Assembly: GCA_035626395.1 (NCBI GenBank)
Contig: DASPNR010000002.1
Coordinates: 188,501-252,500 of the forward strand
Length of the DNA stretch: 64,000 bases
Direction: 5' to 3'
DNA from: Candidatus Limnocylindrales bacterium
Lineage (GTDB): Bacteria > Desulfobacterota > Binatia > UBA1149 > CAITLU01
A program made the position numbers and the translations under genes. Positions 8,795-21,154 of this stretch are shown here, piece after piece. The notes below the pieces were generated by a model, which saw nothing but the letters and a program-made list of their open reading frames with translations, had not been told where the DNA came from and did no database searches. Position 1 is the first letter of the stretch; the number at the start of each line of letters is the position of its first letter.

Positions 8795-10396
8795 ATGCCC
8801 CACTTCGACTACCTCGTCATCGGCAGCGGCATCGCAGGAATGACGTTCGCCGTGCGTGCGGCGGTGCAGGGACGGGTTGCCATCCTGACCAAGCGCGCGC
8901 TCGAGGACTCCAACACGAACTGGGCACAGGGCGGTGTGGCTGCAGTGTGGGCTGCCGACGATTCGGTCGAGCAGCACGTCCGCGACACCATCGAAGCCGG
9001 CGCCGGGCTGTGCAATCGCGACGTCGTCGAGCTGGTCGTCTCCGAAGGGCCGGCGCGCATTCGTGAACTCATCGCTCTCGGCGTGCAGTTCTCGCTGAAG
9101 AACGGCGAAGGCTCGGCCGGTGGCGCAGGCGACTATGAGCTGGGGCTGGAAGGCGGCCATTCGCGGCGCCGCATCCTCCATGCCGCCGATCACACCGGAA
9201 AGGAGATGGTGCGGGCGCTGTCCGCCGAGGTGCGGCGCAATCCGAATATCGACGTCTTCGAGAGCCGCTTCGCGATCGACCTGCTGATCGACGAGAAGTT
9301 CGGCTACTCGCACGGCCAGCCGCAGTGCTGGGGAGCCTACGTGCTCGATACCACCACCGGCGCCGTCGACGCGTTCACCGCCGGCGCTACGCTGCTGGCA
9401 ACCGGCGGCACCGGCAAGGTCTACCTGTACACGTCCAATCCCGACATCGCCTCGGGCGACGGCATCGCCATGGCCTGGCGCGCCGGCTGCCGCGTGGCGG
9501 ACATGGAATTCATCCAGTTCCATCCCACGTGTCTGTACCATCCGCAGGCCAAGTCTTTCCTGGTCACCGAGGCCATGCGCGGCGAAGGTGCCGTCCTGCG
9601 CCGGCCCGACGGGCAGCCGTTCATGGCCAACTACGATCCGCGCGGCGAGCTGGCGCCCCGCGATATCGTTGCACGCGCGATCGATCACGAGATGAAGATG
9701 GCCGGCTTCGACAACGTGCTGCTGGACGTGACGGCGCGCGGTGAGGATTTCATCAAGCGGCGCTTCCCCGCCATCTACGAGCGCTGCCTGACCTACGGCA
9801 TCGACATCACCAGGCAGCCGATCCCGGTCGTGCCGGCGCAGCACTACATGTGCGGTGGCGTGATGACGGGGCTGGACGGCGAGACCTCGGTGGATCGCCT
9901 CTACGCCGCCGGCGAGGTCGCGATGACGGGGCTTCACGGTGCCAACCGGCTCGCCTCCAACTCGCTGCTCGAGGGCCTGGTGTTCGGGCACCGCGCCGCC
10001 GAGCACGCGCGCCGGCGCCTCGCGCAGGATCCGCAGCCGCCGCCGAGAATCCCCGCCTGGAGCTCCGGGCGTGCCACCGACATCAACGAATCGGTGGTCA
10101 TCGCGCACAACTGGGACGAGATCCGCCGCCTGATGTGGAACTACGTCGGCATCGTCCGCAGCGACCGGCGCCTGGCGCGGGCCGCGGCGCGCATCACGAT
10201 GATCCGCGAGGAGATCCAGCAGTACTACTGGGACTTCCTGGTCACCCGCGACCTGCTCGAGCTGCGCAACATCGCGCTGGTGGCTGACCTGATGGTACGG
10301 TCGGCGCGGACGCGGCGGGAGAGCCGCGGGCTGCACTACAACGTCGACTGCCCGGAGCGCGACGATGCGCATTGGCTCCGGCACACGGTGATCTGA
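8795..10396 (+). CDS. nadB: L-aspartate oxidase
   Basis: NadB oxidises L-aspartate to iminoaspartate, the first step of de novo NAD synthesis; NadA then makes quinolinate from it. The 533-residue flavoprotein starts with the FAD-binding Rossmann motif YLVIGSGIAG and carries the family's NTNWAQGG segment, HAADHTGKEM and the C-terminal GLHGANRLASNSLLEG motif. An in-frame TTG at 8786 is an alternative start, but the ATG fits the usual N-terminus. The stop is one base from the convergent purF stop. nadA lies 30 kb away in this window, so the two pathway genes are not an operon. Confidence 0.96.
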   Translation: MPHFDYLVIGSGIAGMTFAVRAAVQGRVAILTKRALEDSNTNWAQGGVAAVWAADDSVEQHVRDTIEAGAGLCNRDVVELVVSEGPARIRELIALGVQFSLKNGEGSAGGAGDYELGLEGGHSRRRILHAADHTGKEMVRALSAEVRRNPNIDVFESRFAIDLLIDEKFGYSHGQPQCWGAYVLDTTTGAVDAFTAGATLLATGGTGKVYLYTSNPDIASGDGIAMAWRAGCRVADMEFIQFHPTCLYHPQAKSFLVTEAMRGEGAVLRRPDGQPFMANYDPRGELAPRDIVARAIDHEMKMAGFDNVLLDVTARGEDFIKRRFPAIYERCLTYGIDITRQPIPVVPAQHYMCGGVMTGLDGETSVDRLYAAGEVAMTGLHGANRLASNSLLEGLVFGHRAAEHARRRLAQDPQPPPRIPAWSSGRATDINESVVIAHNWDEIRRLMWNYVGIVRSDRRLARAAARITMIREEIQQYYWDFLVTRDLLELRNIALVADLMVRSARTRRESRGLHYNVDCPERDDAHWLRHTVI

Positions 10397-10397
10397 C

Positions 10398-11891
10398 TCA
10401 ACTGCCGGCTTTGCCGGTTCGCTGCATCTCGTTGGCGTGGAACAGCCGCATCTGTCGCGGCTCGCCGTCGTGGTTCACCGTCACCGGATATTCCTTGGAG
10501 AAGCACGCGTCGCAGAAACCCTGCCCCGGCGGCTCGGCGCTATTGCGGAAGGCGTAGAGGCCTTCGCGCGAAAGATAGGCCAGCGAGTCAGCGCCGATGT
10601 ATTCGCGGATACCCTCGAGGTCGAGGTTGTTGGCGATCAGCTCGCCGTGCGTCGGCGTGTCCACGCCGAAGTAGCACGGGCTGATGGTCGGCGGCGCGCT
10701 GATGCGCAGGTGCACCTCGGTGGCTCCGGCGCTCCGGATCATGCGCACGATCTTGCGGCTGGTGGTGCCGCGTACGATCGAGTCGTCGATGACGATGGCC
10801 CGCTTGCCTTCGAGCACGTCGCGCTGCGCGTTGAGCTTCACCTTGACGCCGAAGTTTCGGATCGAGTCCGACGGCTCGATGAACGTCCGGCCGACGTAGT
10901 GGTTGCGGATCAGCCCGAGCTCAAAAGGCAGTCCGGACTCCTCCGAGAACCCCAGCGCGGCAGGAACGCCGGAGTCGGGCACGGGCACGACGATGTCGGC
11001 CGGCACCAGCGACTCGCGCGCGAGCTGGCGTCCCATCTCCTTTCGCACTTCGTAGACGTTGCGGCCGAAGACGCGGCTGTCGGGTCGGGCGAAGTAGACG
11101 TATTCGAAGATGCAGGCCCGCGTGGGCACGTGGCCGAAGGGGCGGATGGATTTCACCTCCCCGCCCTTGAACTGCACCACCTCGCCCGGCTCGATCTCGC
11201 GCACGTACTCGGCCTCCACCAGATCGAGCGCGCAGGTTTCGGATGCGACGACCCAGCCTCCGCTGGCAAAGCGCCCGAGCACCAGAGGCCGGAAGCCGTG
11301 CGGATCGCGGGCGGCGATCAACTCGTCCTCCGACAGGAACAGCACGCAGTACGCCCCTTCGACTTCGCCGAGTGCGTCGATGACGCGCTGGAGCAGCTCG
11401 GGGCGCTTGGACTGCGCCACCAGATGCACCAGCACCTCGGTGTCGGAGGTGGACTGGAAGATCGAGCCGTCCTCTTCGAGACGGCGCCGAAGGTCACCCG
11501 CGTTGACGAAGTTGCCGTTGTGGCACACCGCCAGGCTGCCGAGCGAGTATTCCGCCACCAGCGGTTGCGTATTGCGCAGCAGCGTCTCGCCGGCGGTGGA
11601 GTAGCGGTTGTGGCCGATGGCGTTGTTGCCGGCCAGCCGCCGGATGATGTTCGCATCGAAAACGTCGGCGACCAGTCCCAGCTCGCGGTGGCTGATCAGC
11701 GCCTGCCCGTCGCTGGAGACGATGCCGGACCCTTCCTGCCCCCGGTGCTGCAGCGCATACAGGCCCAGGTAGACGAGGTTGGCCGCCTCGGGCTGGCCGT
11801 ACACGCCCACGACCGCACATTCCTCATGGAACCGGTCGAGCTCGGCCGTCGAGCGGCCGTGGACCTGAGGAATGCACGAGATCTTCGACAT
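10398..11891 (-). CDS. purF: Amidophosphoribosyltransferase
   Basis: PurF converts PRPP and glutamine to phosphoribosylamine, the first committed step of purine synthesis. The 497-residue precursor has a 24-residue propeptide ending HEE before Cys25, which becomes the N-terminal nucleophile after processing. The PRPP loop VIDDSIVRGTTS is intact. The cysteines expected for the Bacillus-type structural 4Fe-4S cluster are present: one in ACIFEYVYF, one in SPCYFGVD, and a CDAC pair near the C-terminus. It starts one base after the purL stop and is the last gene of the purB-C-S-Q-L-F run. Confidence 0.97.
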   Translation of the reverse strand: MSKISCIPQVHGRSTAELDRFHEECAVVGVYGQPEAANLVYLGLYALQHRGQEGSGIVSSDGQALISHRELGLVADVFDANIIRRLAGNNAIGHNRYSTAGETLLRNTQPLVAEYSLGSLAVCHNGNFVNAGDLRRRLEEDGSIFQSTSDTEVLVHLVAQSKRPELLQRVIDALGEVEGAYCVLFLSEDELIAARDPHGFRPLVLGRFASGGWVVASETCALDLVEAEYVREIEPGEVVQFKGGEVKSIRPFGHVPTRACIFEYVYFARPDSRVFGRNVYEVRKEMGRQLARESLVPADIVVPVPDSGVPAALGFSEESGLPFELGLIRNHYVGRTFIEPSDSIRNFGVKVKLNAQRDVLEGKRAIVIDDSIVRGTTSRKIVRMIRSAGATEVHLRISAPPTISPCYFGVDTPTHGELIANNLDLEGIREYIGADSLAYLSREGLYAFRNSAEPPGQGFCDACFSKEYPVTVNHDGEPRQMRLFHANEMQRTGKAGS

Positions 11892-11892
11892 A

Positions 11893-14184
11893 CTAGGTAC
11901 GCTTCGCGACGGACGACAGGGCACGCTGCGCGCGCGCCGCACGAGTCTGTTCGTACTCGCCCAGGGCGATGGCGGGCAGCGTCTCGCGCCACGCGTCGCC
12001 AAGCTCGAGCACCGACACGTCCACGAGCGAGCCGCCGGCGGTGCTTCGTATCCGGAGCCGGTCGCCGCCGCTGGACCCCAGGTGCGTCGCCGCGATGCCG
12101 GCCGCCTTCGCTCGCGCCAGCACATCTTCGGTGCGCGCGCCCGCCACTGCTACCAGGATTCGGCAGCCGCTTTCTCCGAACAGGGCCGTGTCGGCGCGCC
12201 CGGGGACGTCGACTTCCACGGTCGCGCCAACGTCGCCGGCGATGCACATCTCAGCCAGCGCGATTGCCACGCCGCCGTCGGAAACGTCGTGGGCGCAGGT
12301 CACGGTGCCCTCGGCGATCAGGGCCCGGCACAGCTCGCCGAGAGCGCGCTCGGCGGCCAGATCGACGGGTGGTGGCCGGTCGCCGGTCAGGCCGTGGCGA
12401 AAGGCCAGATACTCCGATCCCTCGAGAACGGGCGTTCCCCCGCCGAGCAGGAGGATGTCGGCCGATGGCGGCAAGGCAATCCTTGCCACTGCGCGCGCGT
12501 CCTCGATGAGACCGACGAGCGAGACCGTCGGCGTCGGCGGGATCGAGGCGCCCTGCGTGTCGTTGTAGAAGCTGACGTTGCCGGAGATGACGGCGATCTC
12601 CAGCGTCCTGCACGCCTCGGCCATGCCGTCGATGGCGCGCGCGAACTGCCACATCACTTCCGGTTTTTCGGGGCTGCCGAAGTTGAGGCAGTCGCTGATG
12701 GCCAGCGGCCGCGCTCCCGTCACGTAGACGTTGCGCGCCGCCTCCACCACGGCATGCTGCGCGCCGACGAAGGGATCGAGCGAGCAGTAGCGCGCGTTGC
12801 AGTCAGTGCTCATCGCCAGCGCCCCGCCCGTCTCGCGCACCCGGACCACCGCGGCGTCGCCGCCCGGCTGCACGACCGTGTTGGCGCCGACGTAGGAGTC
12901 GTACTGGCGATAGACCCAGCTCTTGCTGCACAGGTTCGGCGCGACGATCAGGTCGAGGAGCTCGCTCGACAGATCGTGCGGCAGCGGCAGCGCTGCCTCG
13001 TCCAGCCGCGGCGGGCGGCTTCGCGGCTCCTGGATCGGCCGCTCGTACTTCGGCGCGGCGTCCGTAAGCGCGGCGATCGGGATCGATGCGACCTGCTGCC
13101 CGTGATGGAACGCTTCGAAGCGGCCGGTGTCCGTGATCTCCCCGACCTCGACGCAGTCCAAACCCCAGCGCGTGTAGACCTCGCGCACCGCGGCCTGGCG
13201 CCCCTGGTGCACGACCAGCAGCATGCGCTCCTGCGACTCGGACAGCAGCATCTCGTAGGGAGTCAGGTCGGCTTCCCGCAACGGGATGCGATCGAGATCG
13301 AGGCGAATGCCGACCTCGCCGCGTGATGCCATCTCCACCGACGAGCTGGTCAGGCCGGCGGCCCCCATGTCCTGGATGGCCACGACGTCGTTGCCGCGCA
13401 GCACTTCCAGGCACGCTTCGATGAGCACCTTCTCGGTGAACGGATCGCCGACCTGCACGGTCGGCTTCATCTGCTCGGACTCTTCCTTGAACTCCGAGGA
13501 CGCCAGCAAGCTGGCGCCGTGGATGCCGTCGCGCCCCGTCTTGGAGCCCACGTACAGCACCGGATTGCCGGTGCCCTTGGCCACGGCCCGGAAGATGCGG
13601 TCCGCGCGCACGATGCCGAGGGTGAACGCGTTGACCAGGATGTTGCCGTTGTAGCCGGGATCGAAAACGACCTCGCCGCCCACCGTTGCCACGCCCACCG
13701 AGTTTCCGTAGCCGCCTACGCCTGCCACCACGCCTTTGAGCAGGAACGGCGTCTTCTCGTGGTCCGGCGATCCGAAGCGCAGCGAGTTCATGCTGGCGAC
13801 CGGCCGAGCACCCATCGTGAAGATGTCGCGCAGGATGCCGCCGACGCCGGTGGCCGCGCCCTGATAGGGCTCGATGTAGGACGGATGGTTGTGGCTCTCG
13901 ATCTTGAAGATCGCCGCCATGCCGCCGCCGATGTCGACCGCGCCGGCGTTCTCGCCCGGTCCCTGCAGCACCGCCGGCCCGCTCTGCGGCAGGCGCCGCA
14001 GATGAACGCGCGAGCTCTTGTAGCTGCAGTGCTCGGACCACATGACCGAGAACACGCCGAGCTCTTCGAACGTGGGCGTGCGGCCCGACAGGTGCTCGAG
14101 GATGCGCTCGTACTCCTGACTGGTCAGGCCGTGCTCGAGCGCCAGGCTTTCGTCGACGGGCCGGAGTTTGGGCGCTGCGCTCAC
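11893..14184 (-). CDS. purL: Phosphoribosylformylglycinamidine synthase, small PurL subunit
   Basis: The synthetase subunit of FGAM synthase, which needs PurQ for ammonia and PurS as a bridge. The 763-residue length is that of the Bacillus-type small PurL, not the 1300-residue fused enzyme of gamma-proteobacteria. The N-terminal half has the MWSEHCSYK segment and the ATP-binding region with [19 protein letters not shown]. The start is the GTG at 14184: it overlaps the purQ stop as GTGA and has AGGAG nine bases upstream, while the longer frame to 14229 would run into purQ. Confidence 0.97.
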   Translation of the reverse strand: MSAAPKLRPVDESLALEHGLTSQEYERILEHLSGRTPTFEELGVFSVMWSEHCSYKSSRVHLRRLPQSGPAVLQGPGENAGAVDIGGGMAAIFKIESHNHPSYIEPYQGAATGVGGILRDIFTMGARPVASMNSLRFGSPDHEKTPFLLKGVVAGVGGYGNSVGVATVGGEVVFDPGYNGNILVNAFTLGIVRADRIFRAVAKGTGNPVLYVGSKTGRDGIHGASLLASSEFKEESEQMKPTVQVGDPFTEKVLIEACLEVLRGNDVVAIQDMGAAGLTSSSVEMASRGEVGIRLDLDRIPLREADLTPYEMLLSESQERMLLVVHQGRQAAVREVYTRWGLDCVEVGEITDTGRFEAFHHGQQVASIPIAALTDAAPKYERPIQEPRSRPPRLDEAALPLPHDLSSELLDLIVAPNLCSKSWVYRQYDSYVGANTVVQPGGDAAVVRVRETGGALAMSTDCNARYCSLDPFVGAQHAVVEAARNVYVTGARPLAISDCLNFGSPEKPEVMWQFARAIDGMAEACRTLEIAVISGNVSFYNDTQGASIPPTPTVSLVGLIEDARAVARIALPPSADILLLGGGTPVLEGSEYLAFRHGLTGDRPPPVDLAAERALGELCRALIAEGTVTCAHDVSDGGVAIALAEMCIAGDVGATVEVDVPGRADTALFGESGCRILVAVAGARTEDVLARAKAAGIAATHLGSSGGDRLRIRSTAGGSLVDVSVLELGDAWRETLPAIALGEYEQTRAARAQRALSSVAKRT

Positions 14185-14879
14185 GCCCTGCTCTCCTGCG
14201 CGGCGCCACGCGCCGCGCGCTCGAGCCACAGCGCGGCGGAGCGGAACAGATAGGCGCCGTCGGTCGAGCCGAGGACCGCATCGACGGCATGCTCGGGATG
14301 CGGCATCAGCCCGACGACGTTGCCGGCGTCGTTGGCCACCCCGGCGATGTCGCGCATCGCTCCGTTGGGCGCGTCGGCGGTGTAGCGGAAGATCACCCGG
14401 CCTTCGCGCTCGAGGCGGTCCAGCTCATGAGGTGGCGCCACGAAGCAGCCCTCACCGTGCTTGACCGGAATCTCCAGGAGCTGGCCCGGAAGGCATGCGC
14501 CGGTGAAGGCGGTCTCGGTGTTCTCCACGCGGATGTGGACCGGCAGGCAGAGGAAGCGCAGCGAGCGGTTGCGCACCAGCGCGCCCGGCAGCAGCCCGGC
14601 CTCGCACAGGATCTGGAAGCCGTTGCAGATGCCGAGCACGGGCCCGCCGGCGCGGGCATGCGCGGCGACCGCACGCATGACCGGCGAGAAGCGCGCCATG
14701 GCGCCGCAGCGCAGGTAGTCGCCGTAGGAGAAACCGCCCGGCAGCACGACCGCGTCGGCGCCTCGAAGGTCCTCGTCGCCGTGCCACAGCGGCACCGCCT
14801 GATCGCCGAGCAGCGAGACGGCGTAGCAGGCGTCGCGGTCGTCACAGGTTCCGGGAAAGGTGACGACGCCCCACTTCAC
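14181..14879 (-). CDS. purQ: Phosphoribosylformylglycinamidine synthase, glutaminase subunit PurQ
   Basis: A class I glutamine amidotransferase that feeds ammonia to PurL. The 232-residue protein has the [14 protein letters not shown] start, the nucleophile elbow GICNGFQIL with the catalytic Cys, and the catalytic His-Glu pair in MPHPEHA. The GTG start at 14879 overlaps the purS stop (GTGA) and its own stop overlaps the purL start, so all three subunit genes are translationally coupled, which suits an equimolar complex. Confidence 0.97.
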   Translation of the reverse strand: MKWGVVTFPGTCDDRDACYAVSLLGDQAVPLWHGDEDLRGADAVVLPGGFSYGDYLRCGAMARFSPVMRAVAAHARAGGPVLGICNGFQILCEAGLLPGALVRNRSLRFLCLPVHIRVENTETAFTGACLPGQLLEIPVKHGEGCFVAPPHELDRLEREGRVIFRYTADAPNGAMRDIAGVANDAGNVVGLMPHPEHAVDAVLGSTDGAYLFRSAALWLERAARGAAQESRA

Positions 14880-15133
14880 GACCTCTGCTCCTCGACGTCG
14901 AAGCGGAAGTCCTCGATGATCTCGTTGGCCAGCAGCCGCCGGCACATCTCGTCCACCCGCGTGCGCACCGCCCCGGCGCTGTCGCCGTCGACGTGGAGCT
15001 CGATGAGCTTGCCGATGCGCGCGTCGGCCACCTCACGGAAGCCCAGCGAATGCAGCGACCCCTCCACGGCCTTGCCCTGCGGATCCAGGATCGAAGGCTT
15101 GGGCATGAGGTAGATCCGGGCCAGGAATCGCAA
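14876..15133 (-). CDS. purS: Phosphoribosylformylglycinamidine synthase subunit PurS
   Basis: PurS is the small structural subunit joining PurL and PurQ. The 85-residue protein begins at a TTG (15133), supported by AGGAG at 15146-15142 with an 8-base spacer. The next ATG would remove the first beta strand (RFLARIYLMPK). It has the SLGFREVADARIGK and FRFDVEE segments of the family. Its own stop overlaps the purQ start. Confidence 0.95.
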   Translation of the reverse strand: MRFLARIYLMPKPSILDPQGKAVEGSLHSLGFREVADARIGKLIELHVDGDSAGAVRTRVDEMCRRLLANEIIEDFRFDVEEQRS

Positions 15134-15144
15134 CGTCCGCTCTC

Positions 15145-15861
15145 CTACTGCGCGATGCGCCGGTCGATTTCGTAGTACGCCTCGGCCACGTCGCCGAGGT
15201 CCTGGCGGAAGCGGTCCTTGTCGAGCTTCTTGCGTGTGGCCGCGTCCCAGAAGCGGCAGGTGTCGGGGCAGATCTCGTCGCCGAGCAGCACCTTGCCGTC
15301 GCTGGTGCGCCCGAACTCGAGCTTGAAGTCGACCAGGATGATGCCGCGCTCGAGCATGAACGGCTTGAGGAACGCGTTCACCGCCAACGTCTGCCCTCGG
15401 ATCTCGGCGAGCTCCTGCGCCGTGGCCCAGCCGAAGCCGGTTGCGTGATCGTCGTTGATGAGCGGATCGCCGAGCTCGTCGGACTTGTAGCAGAACTCGA
15501 TGATGGGATTGCGCGGCTCCTCGCCCTCCGGACGCGCCAGGCGCTTGCCGAGGCTGCCGGTGACGAGGTTTCGCAGGATCGTCTCGACGGGGATGATGGT
15601 GAGGCGCCGCACCAGCATCTCGCGCTCGTTGAGCAGCTCGAGAAAGTGGTTGTCGATGCCGCGCTCGCGAAGCAGCGTGAAGAAGCGCGCGGAGATGCGT
15701 GCGTTGAGCATCCCCTTCGACGTGATCTGGTCCTTCTTCTGTCCGTTGAACGCGGTGGCGTCGTCCTTGAAGAAGAAGATCAGCTTGTCGGGGTCGGTCG
15801 TCGCGTAGATCTTCTTGGCCTTTCCTTCGGCGATGAGCTCTGTCTTTTGCGGTGCAGCCAC
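15145..15861 (-). CDS. purC: SAICAR synthetase (phosphoribosylaminoimidazole-succinocarboxamide synthase)
   Basis: PurC joins aspartate to CAIR with ATP in purine synthesis. The 238-residue protein has the ATP-binding EGKAKKIYATTD motif near the N-terminus, LVRRLTIIPVETILRN in the middle, and the signature LVDFKLEFGR and DEICPDTCRFWD. The start is a GTG at 15861 with AGGAG seven bases upstream. It lies four bases after the purB stop and just before purS, in the same operon. Confidence 0.97.
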   Translation of the reverse strand: MAAPQKTELIAEGKAKKIYATTDPDKLIFFFKDDATAFNGQKKDQITSKGMLNARISARFFTLLRERGIDNHFLELLNEREMLVRRLTIIPVETILRNLVTGSLGKRLARPEGEEPRNPIIEFCYKSDELGDPLINDDHATGFGWATAQELAEIRGQTLAVNAFLKPFMLERGIILVDFKLEFGRTSDGKVLLGDEICPDTCRFWDAATRKKLDKDRFRQDLGDVAEAYYEIDRRIAQ

Positions 15862-15865
15862 GGTC

Positions 15866-17149
15866 TTACTCCTCGAGCACTCGGTCTATGATGGTCTGGA
15901 CGTGCGTCAGCGCGTGGCGCACATCGAACGCATCCTCCATTTCCGCCCGGCTCAGGTGCCGGGAAATGTCGACATCGCTTGCCACATGCGCGCGGAAGTC
16001 CCCATCGCTCAGCGCACAGCGCTGCACCCACCCATACGCCTCCTCGCGCCGGACGCCCTTGTCGACCAGCGCCAACAGTAATCTCTCCGAGGACAGGCGC
16101 CCGCCGGTCAGGTCGAGATTTTTCGCCATGGCTGCGGGCCGGACCTCCAGGCCCTCCACCACCCGCGTCAGTCGCGCGAGCATGAAGTCCAGAGCGGTGG
16201 TGGCATCGGGCCCGATCACCCGCTCGGCGGCGGAGTGGCTGATGTCGCGCTCGTGCCAGAGCGCGATGTTCTCGAGCGCGGCCAGCGAACTGGCGCGGAC
16301 GATGCGGGCGAGGCCGCACAGGTTCTCCGAAAGGATGGGGTTTCGCTTGTGCGGCATCGCCGACGATCCCTTCTGCCCCTTGGCGAAGGGCTCCAGGGCC
16401 TCGAGCAGCTCGGTGCGCTGCAGGTGGCGGATCTCGGTGGCGAAACGCTCGATGCCGCCGGCGATCACCGCCAGCGTCGTGAAGAAGGCGGCGTGGCGGT
16501 CGCGGGGGACCACCTGCGTGGCCATCGGCTCGGGCCTCAGCCCGAGCTCGGCCAGGACTTCGGCTTCGATGTCGGGGCCGTTGACGGCGTAGGTGCCGAC
16601 CGCTCCCGACAGCTTGCCGAAGGAGATGTCTTCCCTGGCCGCGAGCAGCCGCCTGCGCGCCCTGCCGAGCTCCGCGTACCACCCCGCCAGCTTCAGGCCG
16701 AACGTGATGGGCTCGGCATGGATGCCGTGGCTGCGGCCGACCATCACCGTGTCGCGATGGGCGAGCACCTGCCTGCGCACGGCCGCGCGCAGGCCATCGA
16801 CGCCTTCGAGCAGAATGCCGCTGGCCTCCTTGAGCTGGAGGGCGAAGGCCGTGTCGACGACGTCCGAGGAGGTCATGCCGAAGTGCAGGAAGCGCCCGGC
16901 CTCGCCCACCGTCTCGGCCACGGCCGTGACGAAGGCGATGACGTCGTGGTGCACCTGCGCCTCGATCTCCGCGACGCGATCGGCGTCGACCCTGGCCCTG
17001 GCGCGAATCTCCTCGACCGCCTGGTCGGGAATCGTGCCGCGGCGGGCCAGCGCGGCGCAGACGCCGATCTCGATGGCGAGCATCAGCTCGTAACGATGCT
17101 GATCGCTCCACAGAGCGCCCATGGCCGGGCGCGTGTAACGGGGTATCAT
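15866..17149 (-). CDS. purB: Adenylosuccinate lyase
   Basis: PurB splits SAICAR and adenylosuccinate, releasing fumarate, so it serves both the IMP pathway and the step from IMP to AMP. The 427-residue enzyme has the fumarase/aspartase signature GSSAMPHKRNPI carrying the flexible catalytic serine loop, plus TSSDVVDTA and GRSHGIHAEP. The ATG at 17149 (MIPRYTRPAMGALW) matches the family start; the frame stays open upstream over a 12-base tandem repeat with no further support. It is the first gene of the purine run, about 100 bases after dut. Confidence 0.97.
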   Translation of the reverse strand: MIPRYTRPAMGALWSDQHRYELMLAIEIGVCAALARRGTIPDQAVEEIRARARVDADRVAEIEAQVHHDVIAFVTAVAETVGEAGRFLHFGMTSSDVVDTAFALQLKEASGILLEGVDGLRAAVRRQVLAHRDTVMVGRSHGIHAEPITFGLKLAGWYAELGRARRRLLAAREDISFGKLSGAVGTYAVNGPDIEAEVLAELGLRPEPMATQVVPRDRHAAFFTTLAVIAGGIERFATEIRHLQRTELLEALEPFAKGQKGSSAMPHKRNPILSENLCGLARIVRASSLAALENIALWHERDISHSAAERVIGPDATTALDFMLARLTRVVEGLEVRPAAMAKNLDLTGGRLSSERLLLALVDKGVRREEAYGWVQRCALSDGDFRAHVASDVDISRHLSRAEMEDAFDVRHALTHVQTIIDRVLEE

Positions 17150-17152
17150 CCG

Positions 17153-17188
17153 GTTGCCCTCGCGGTTGCCCTGGCGGTGCCGTCGGCG
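17153..17188. repeat. Three imperfect 12-base tandem repeats before purB
   Basis: On the plus strand the units are GTTGCCCTCGCG, GTTGCCCTGGCG and GTGCCGTCGGCG, back to back, ending 3 bases upstream of the purB ATG. In the mRNA each of the two nearest copies contains AGGGC, which could act as a weak Shine-Dalgarno sequence. It may be chance low complexity in GC-rich DNA. Confidence 0.5.
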
Positions 17189-17255
17189 TCGCACCTCGCT
17201 GCCGCGAGTCGCGGTGCAAGCAGGCGACGGGAAGACGGGAGCGGCCGCGCGACGA

Positions 17256-17714
17256 TCAGGAGGATGTGTGGCCGAAACCGCCGCCGCCACGCCCGGTCTC
17301 GCCGAGGCTTCCGACCTCTTCGAGGCGGCACCGGGCCACGGGGCAGATCACGAGCTGCGCGATTCTCTGTCCCGGCTCGACGGTGACGGGCTCGGTTCCG
17401 ATGTTGATCAGGATGACGGCGACTTCGCCGCGGTAATCCGGATCGATCGTCCCCGGAGCGTTCGGAATGCTCAGACCGTGCTTGAGCGCGAGCCCGCTGC
17501 GCGGGCGAACCTGGCCCTCGTAGCCACGGGGTATGGCAATCGCAAATCCGGTGGGAACCAGTGTGCGCTCGCCGGGAGCGAGCGTGATCGGCGCCTCCAG
17601 CGCGGCAGGCAGATCCATTCCGACCGCACCTTCGGTCATGTAGCGCGGCAACGGCAGCGTCGTGTCGCGCACGCGCGTGATGGCCACGCGCACCTCGCGT
17701 TCATCGCTGCTCAT
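17256..17714 (-). CDS. dut: dUTP diphosphatase
   Basis: The homotrimeric dUTPase hydrolyses dUTP to dUMP and pyrophosphate, keeping uracil out of DNA and feeding dTMP synthesis. All five motifs are visible in 152 residues: GMDLPA, RPRSGLA, the uracil-pocket loop [20 protein letters not shown] and the mobile C-terminal [10 protein letters not shown]. It follows the M16 peptidase stop by three bases. Its start ATG at 17714 has no rival. Confidence 0.96.
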   Translation of the reverse strand: MSSDEREVRVAITRVRDTTLPLPRYMTEGAVGMDLPAALEAPITLAPGERTLVPTGFAIAIPRGYEGQVRPRSGLALKHGLSIPNAPGTIDPDYRGEVAVILINIGTEPVTVEPGQRIAQLVICPVARCRLEEVGSLGETGRGGGGFGHTSS

Positions 17715-17717
17715 GCG

Positions 17718-18976
17718 TCAGGTGGCGGGCAGTGCCATGAGGTCGCCTTCGACGTCGCCGAGCAGAACGGCGGCGGCGCGATCGAAGCTGAACAGCTCGC
17801 GCGCCAGCGCGACGATGTCGTCGTTGGTGACGGCCTCGATCGCCCTCGTGATCTCTTCGATCGCCAGCGGGCGATCGAAGTAGAGCATGTTGCGCCCGAT
17901 GCGCGACATGCGGCTGTCGGTGGTCTCCAGCGAGAGCGGAATGCTGCCCACGAGCTGGTTCTTGACGCGGTCGAGCTCGCCGGCACCGAGGCCGTCGCGG
18001 CACACCGAGCGCAGCTCCTCGAAGATGATGTCGCTGACTTCGGCCACCGACTCGCGCGCGCAGGCCGCGTAGACGCCGGTGTAGCCGATGTCGTGGAACG
18101 GATCCTGGAACGCGTAGATGGAGTAGGCCTTGCCGCGCTCCTCGCGGATGCGCTGGAAGAGGCGTGAGCTCATTCCACCGCCGAGCGCGGCGATGAGAAC
18201 TTCGGCGGCTTCGCGCCGAGGATCGATCACCGACAGGCCGGGCATGCCGATCAGCACGTGCGCCTGCTCGATCTCGCGCTTGACGACGTAGAGGCCCGGC
18301 CGGAAGTCGGGCCGGTCGATGCGGCGCTCGGCACCGTTCTGCGGTTCGAGCGATCCGAAGATGGCGCGGCAGCGCGCCACCAGGTCGTCGTGATCGAGAC
18401 GCCCGGCCGCCGAAATGACGAGCCGGTCGGGACGGCGGAACTCGCGCAGGAAGCCGACCACGTCCTCACGCGTGATGCGCTCGACGCTGGCCAGCGTGCC
18501 CGCCACGGGCCAGCCCAGCGGATGGCCGGGCCAGTAGCAGGAGAGGAAATGGTCGTGGCAGTACTCTTCGGGATCATCCTCGACGTCGAGGATTTCCTGG
18601 ATGATGACCTCTCGCTCGAGCTCCACGTCCTGCGCTCGCGGCTCGGCGTGCAGCACCAGATCGGAGAGCACCTCCAGCGCCACGTCCCCGTGCTCGTGCA
18701 GCACGCGGGCGTGGTAGCAGGTGTACTCCTTGTCCGTGAACGCATCGATGCTGCCGCCGCGGCGCTCGATGGACTCGGCGATCTCGCGCGCCGAGCGGCT
18801 CGGCGTTCCCTTGAAGAGCAGATGCTCGGCGAAGTGCGCGATGCCGATCGTGCGCTCCTCTTCGTAGCGCGATCCGGTATCGACCCACACGCCGAGCGCC
18901 AGCGATGGTACGTCACGGACCGTCTCGGTCACGACGCGGACGCCGTTCTCGAGACGCGTGACGCGCAGGAGCTCGC

Positions 18977-18980
<4 letters not shown>
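17718..18980 (-). CDS. M16 family zinc metallopeptidase (YmxG/PqqL-like)
   Basis: A 420-residue peptidase with the inverted zinc motif HFAEH (His49, Glu52, His53) and a downstream glutamate in LEREVIIQEI as third ligand. Two M16 repeats are present, the second without a zinc site, as in the family. The start is a TTG that overlaps the pnp stop (TTGA). Genes of this group commonly follow rpsO-pnp and often precede dut in bacteria; substrate and precise role are not established. No signal peptide, so it is probably cytoplasmic. Confidence 0.92.
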
Positions 18981-21091
<2,111 letters not shown>

Positions 21092-21154
21092 TTCAAGAAC
21101 TTCTCCTGACCTATGATGTTTCGCGGTCGGGAGAAGAGGCAGGGAGACTGTGCG

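Noticed and set aside
8312..10384. 690-codon open frame on the minus strand across nadB
   Set aside because: It is a mirror frame of a clear nadB gene in GC-rich DNA; the product is low-complexity, rich in His, Asp and Arg, with no motif.
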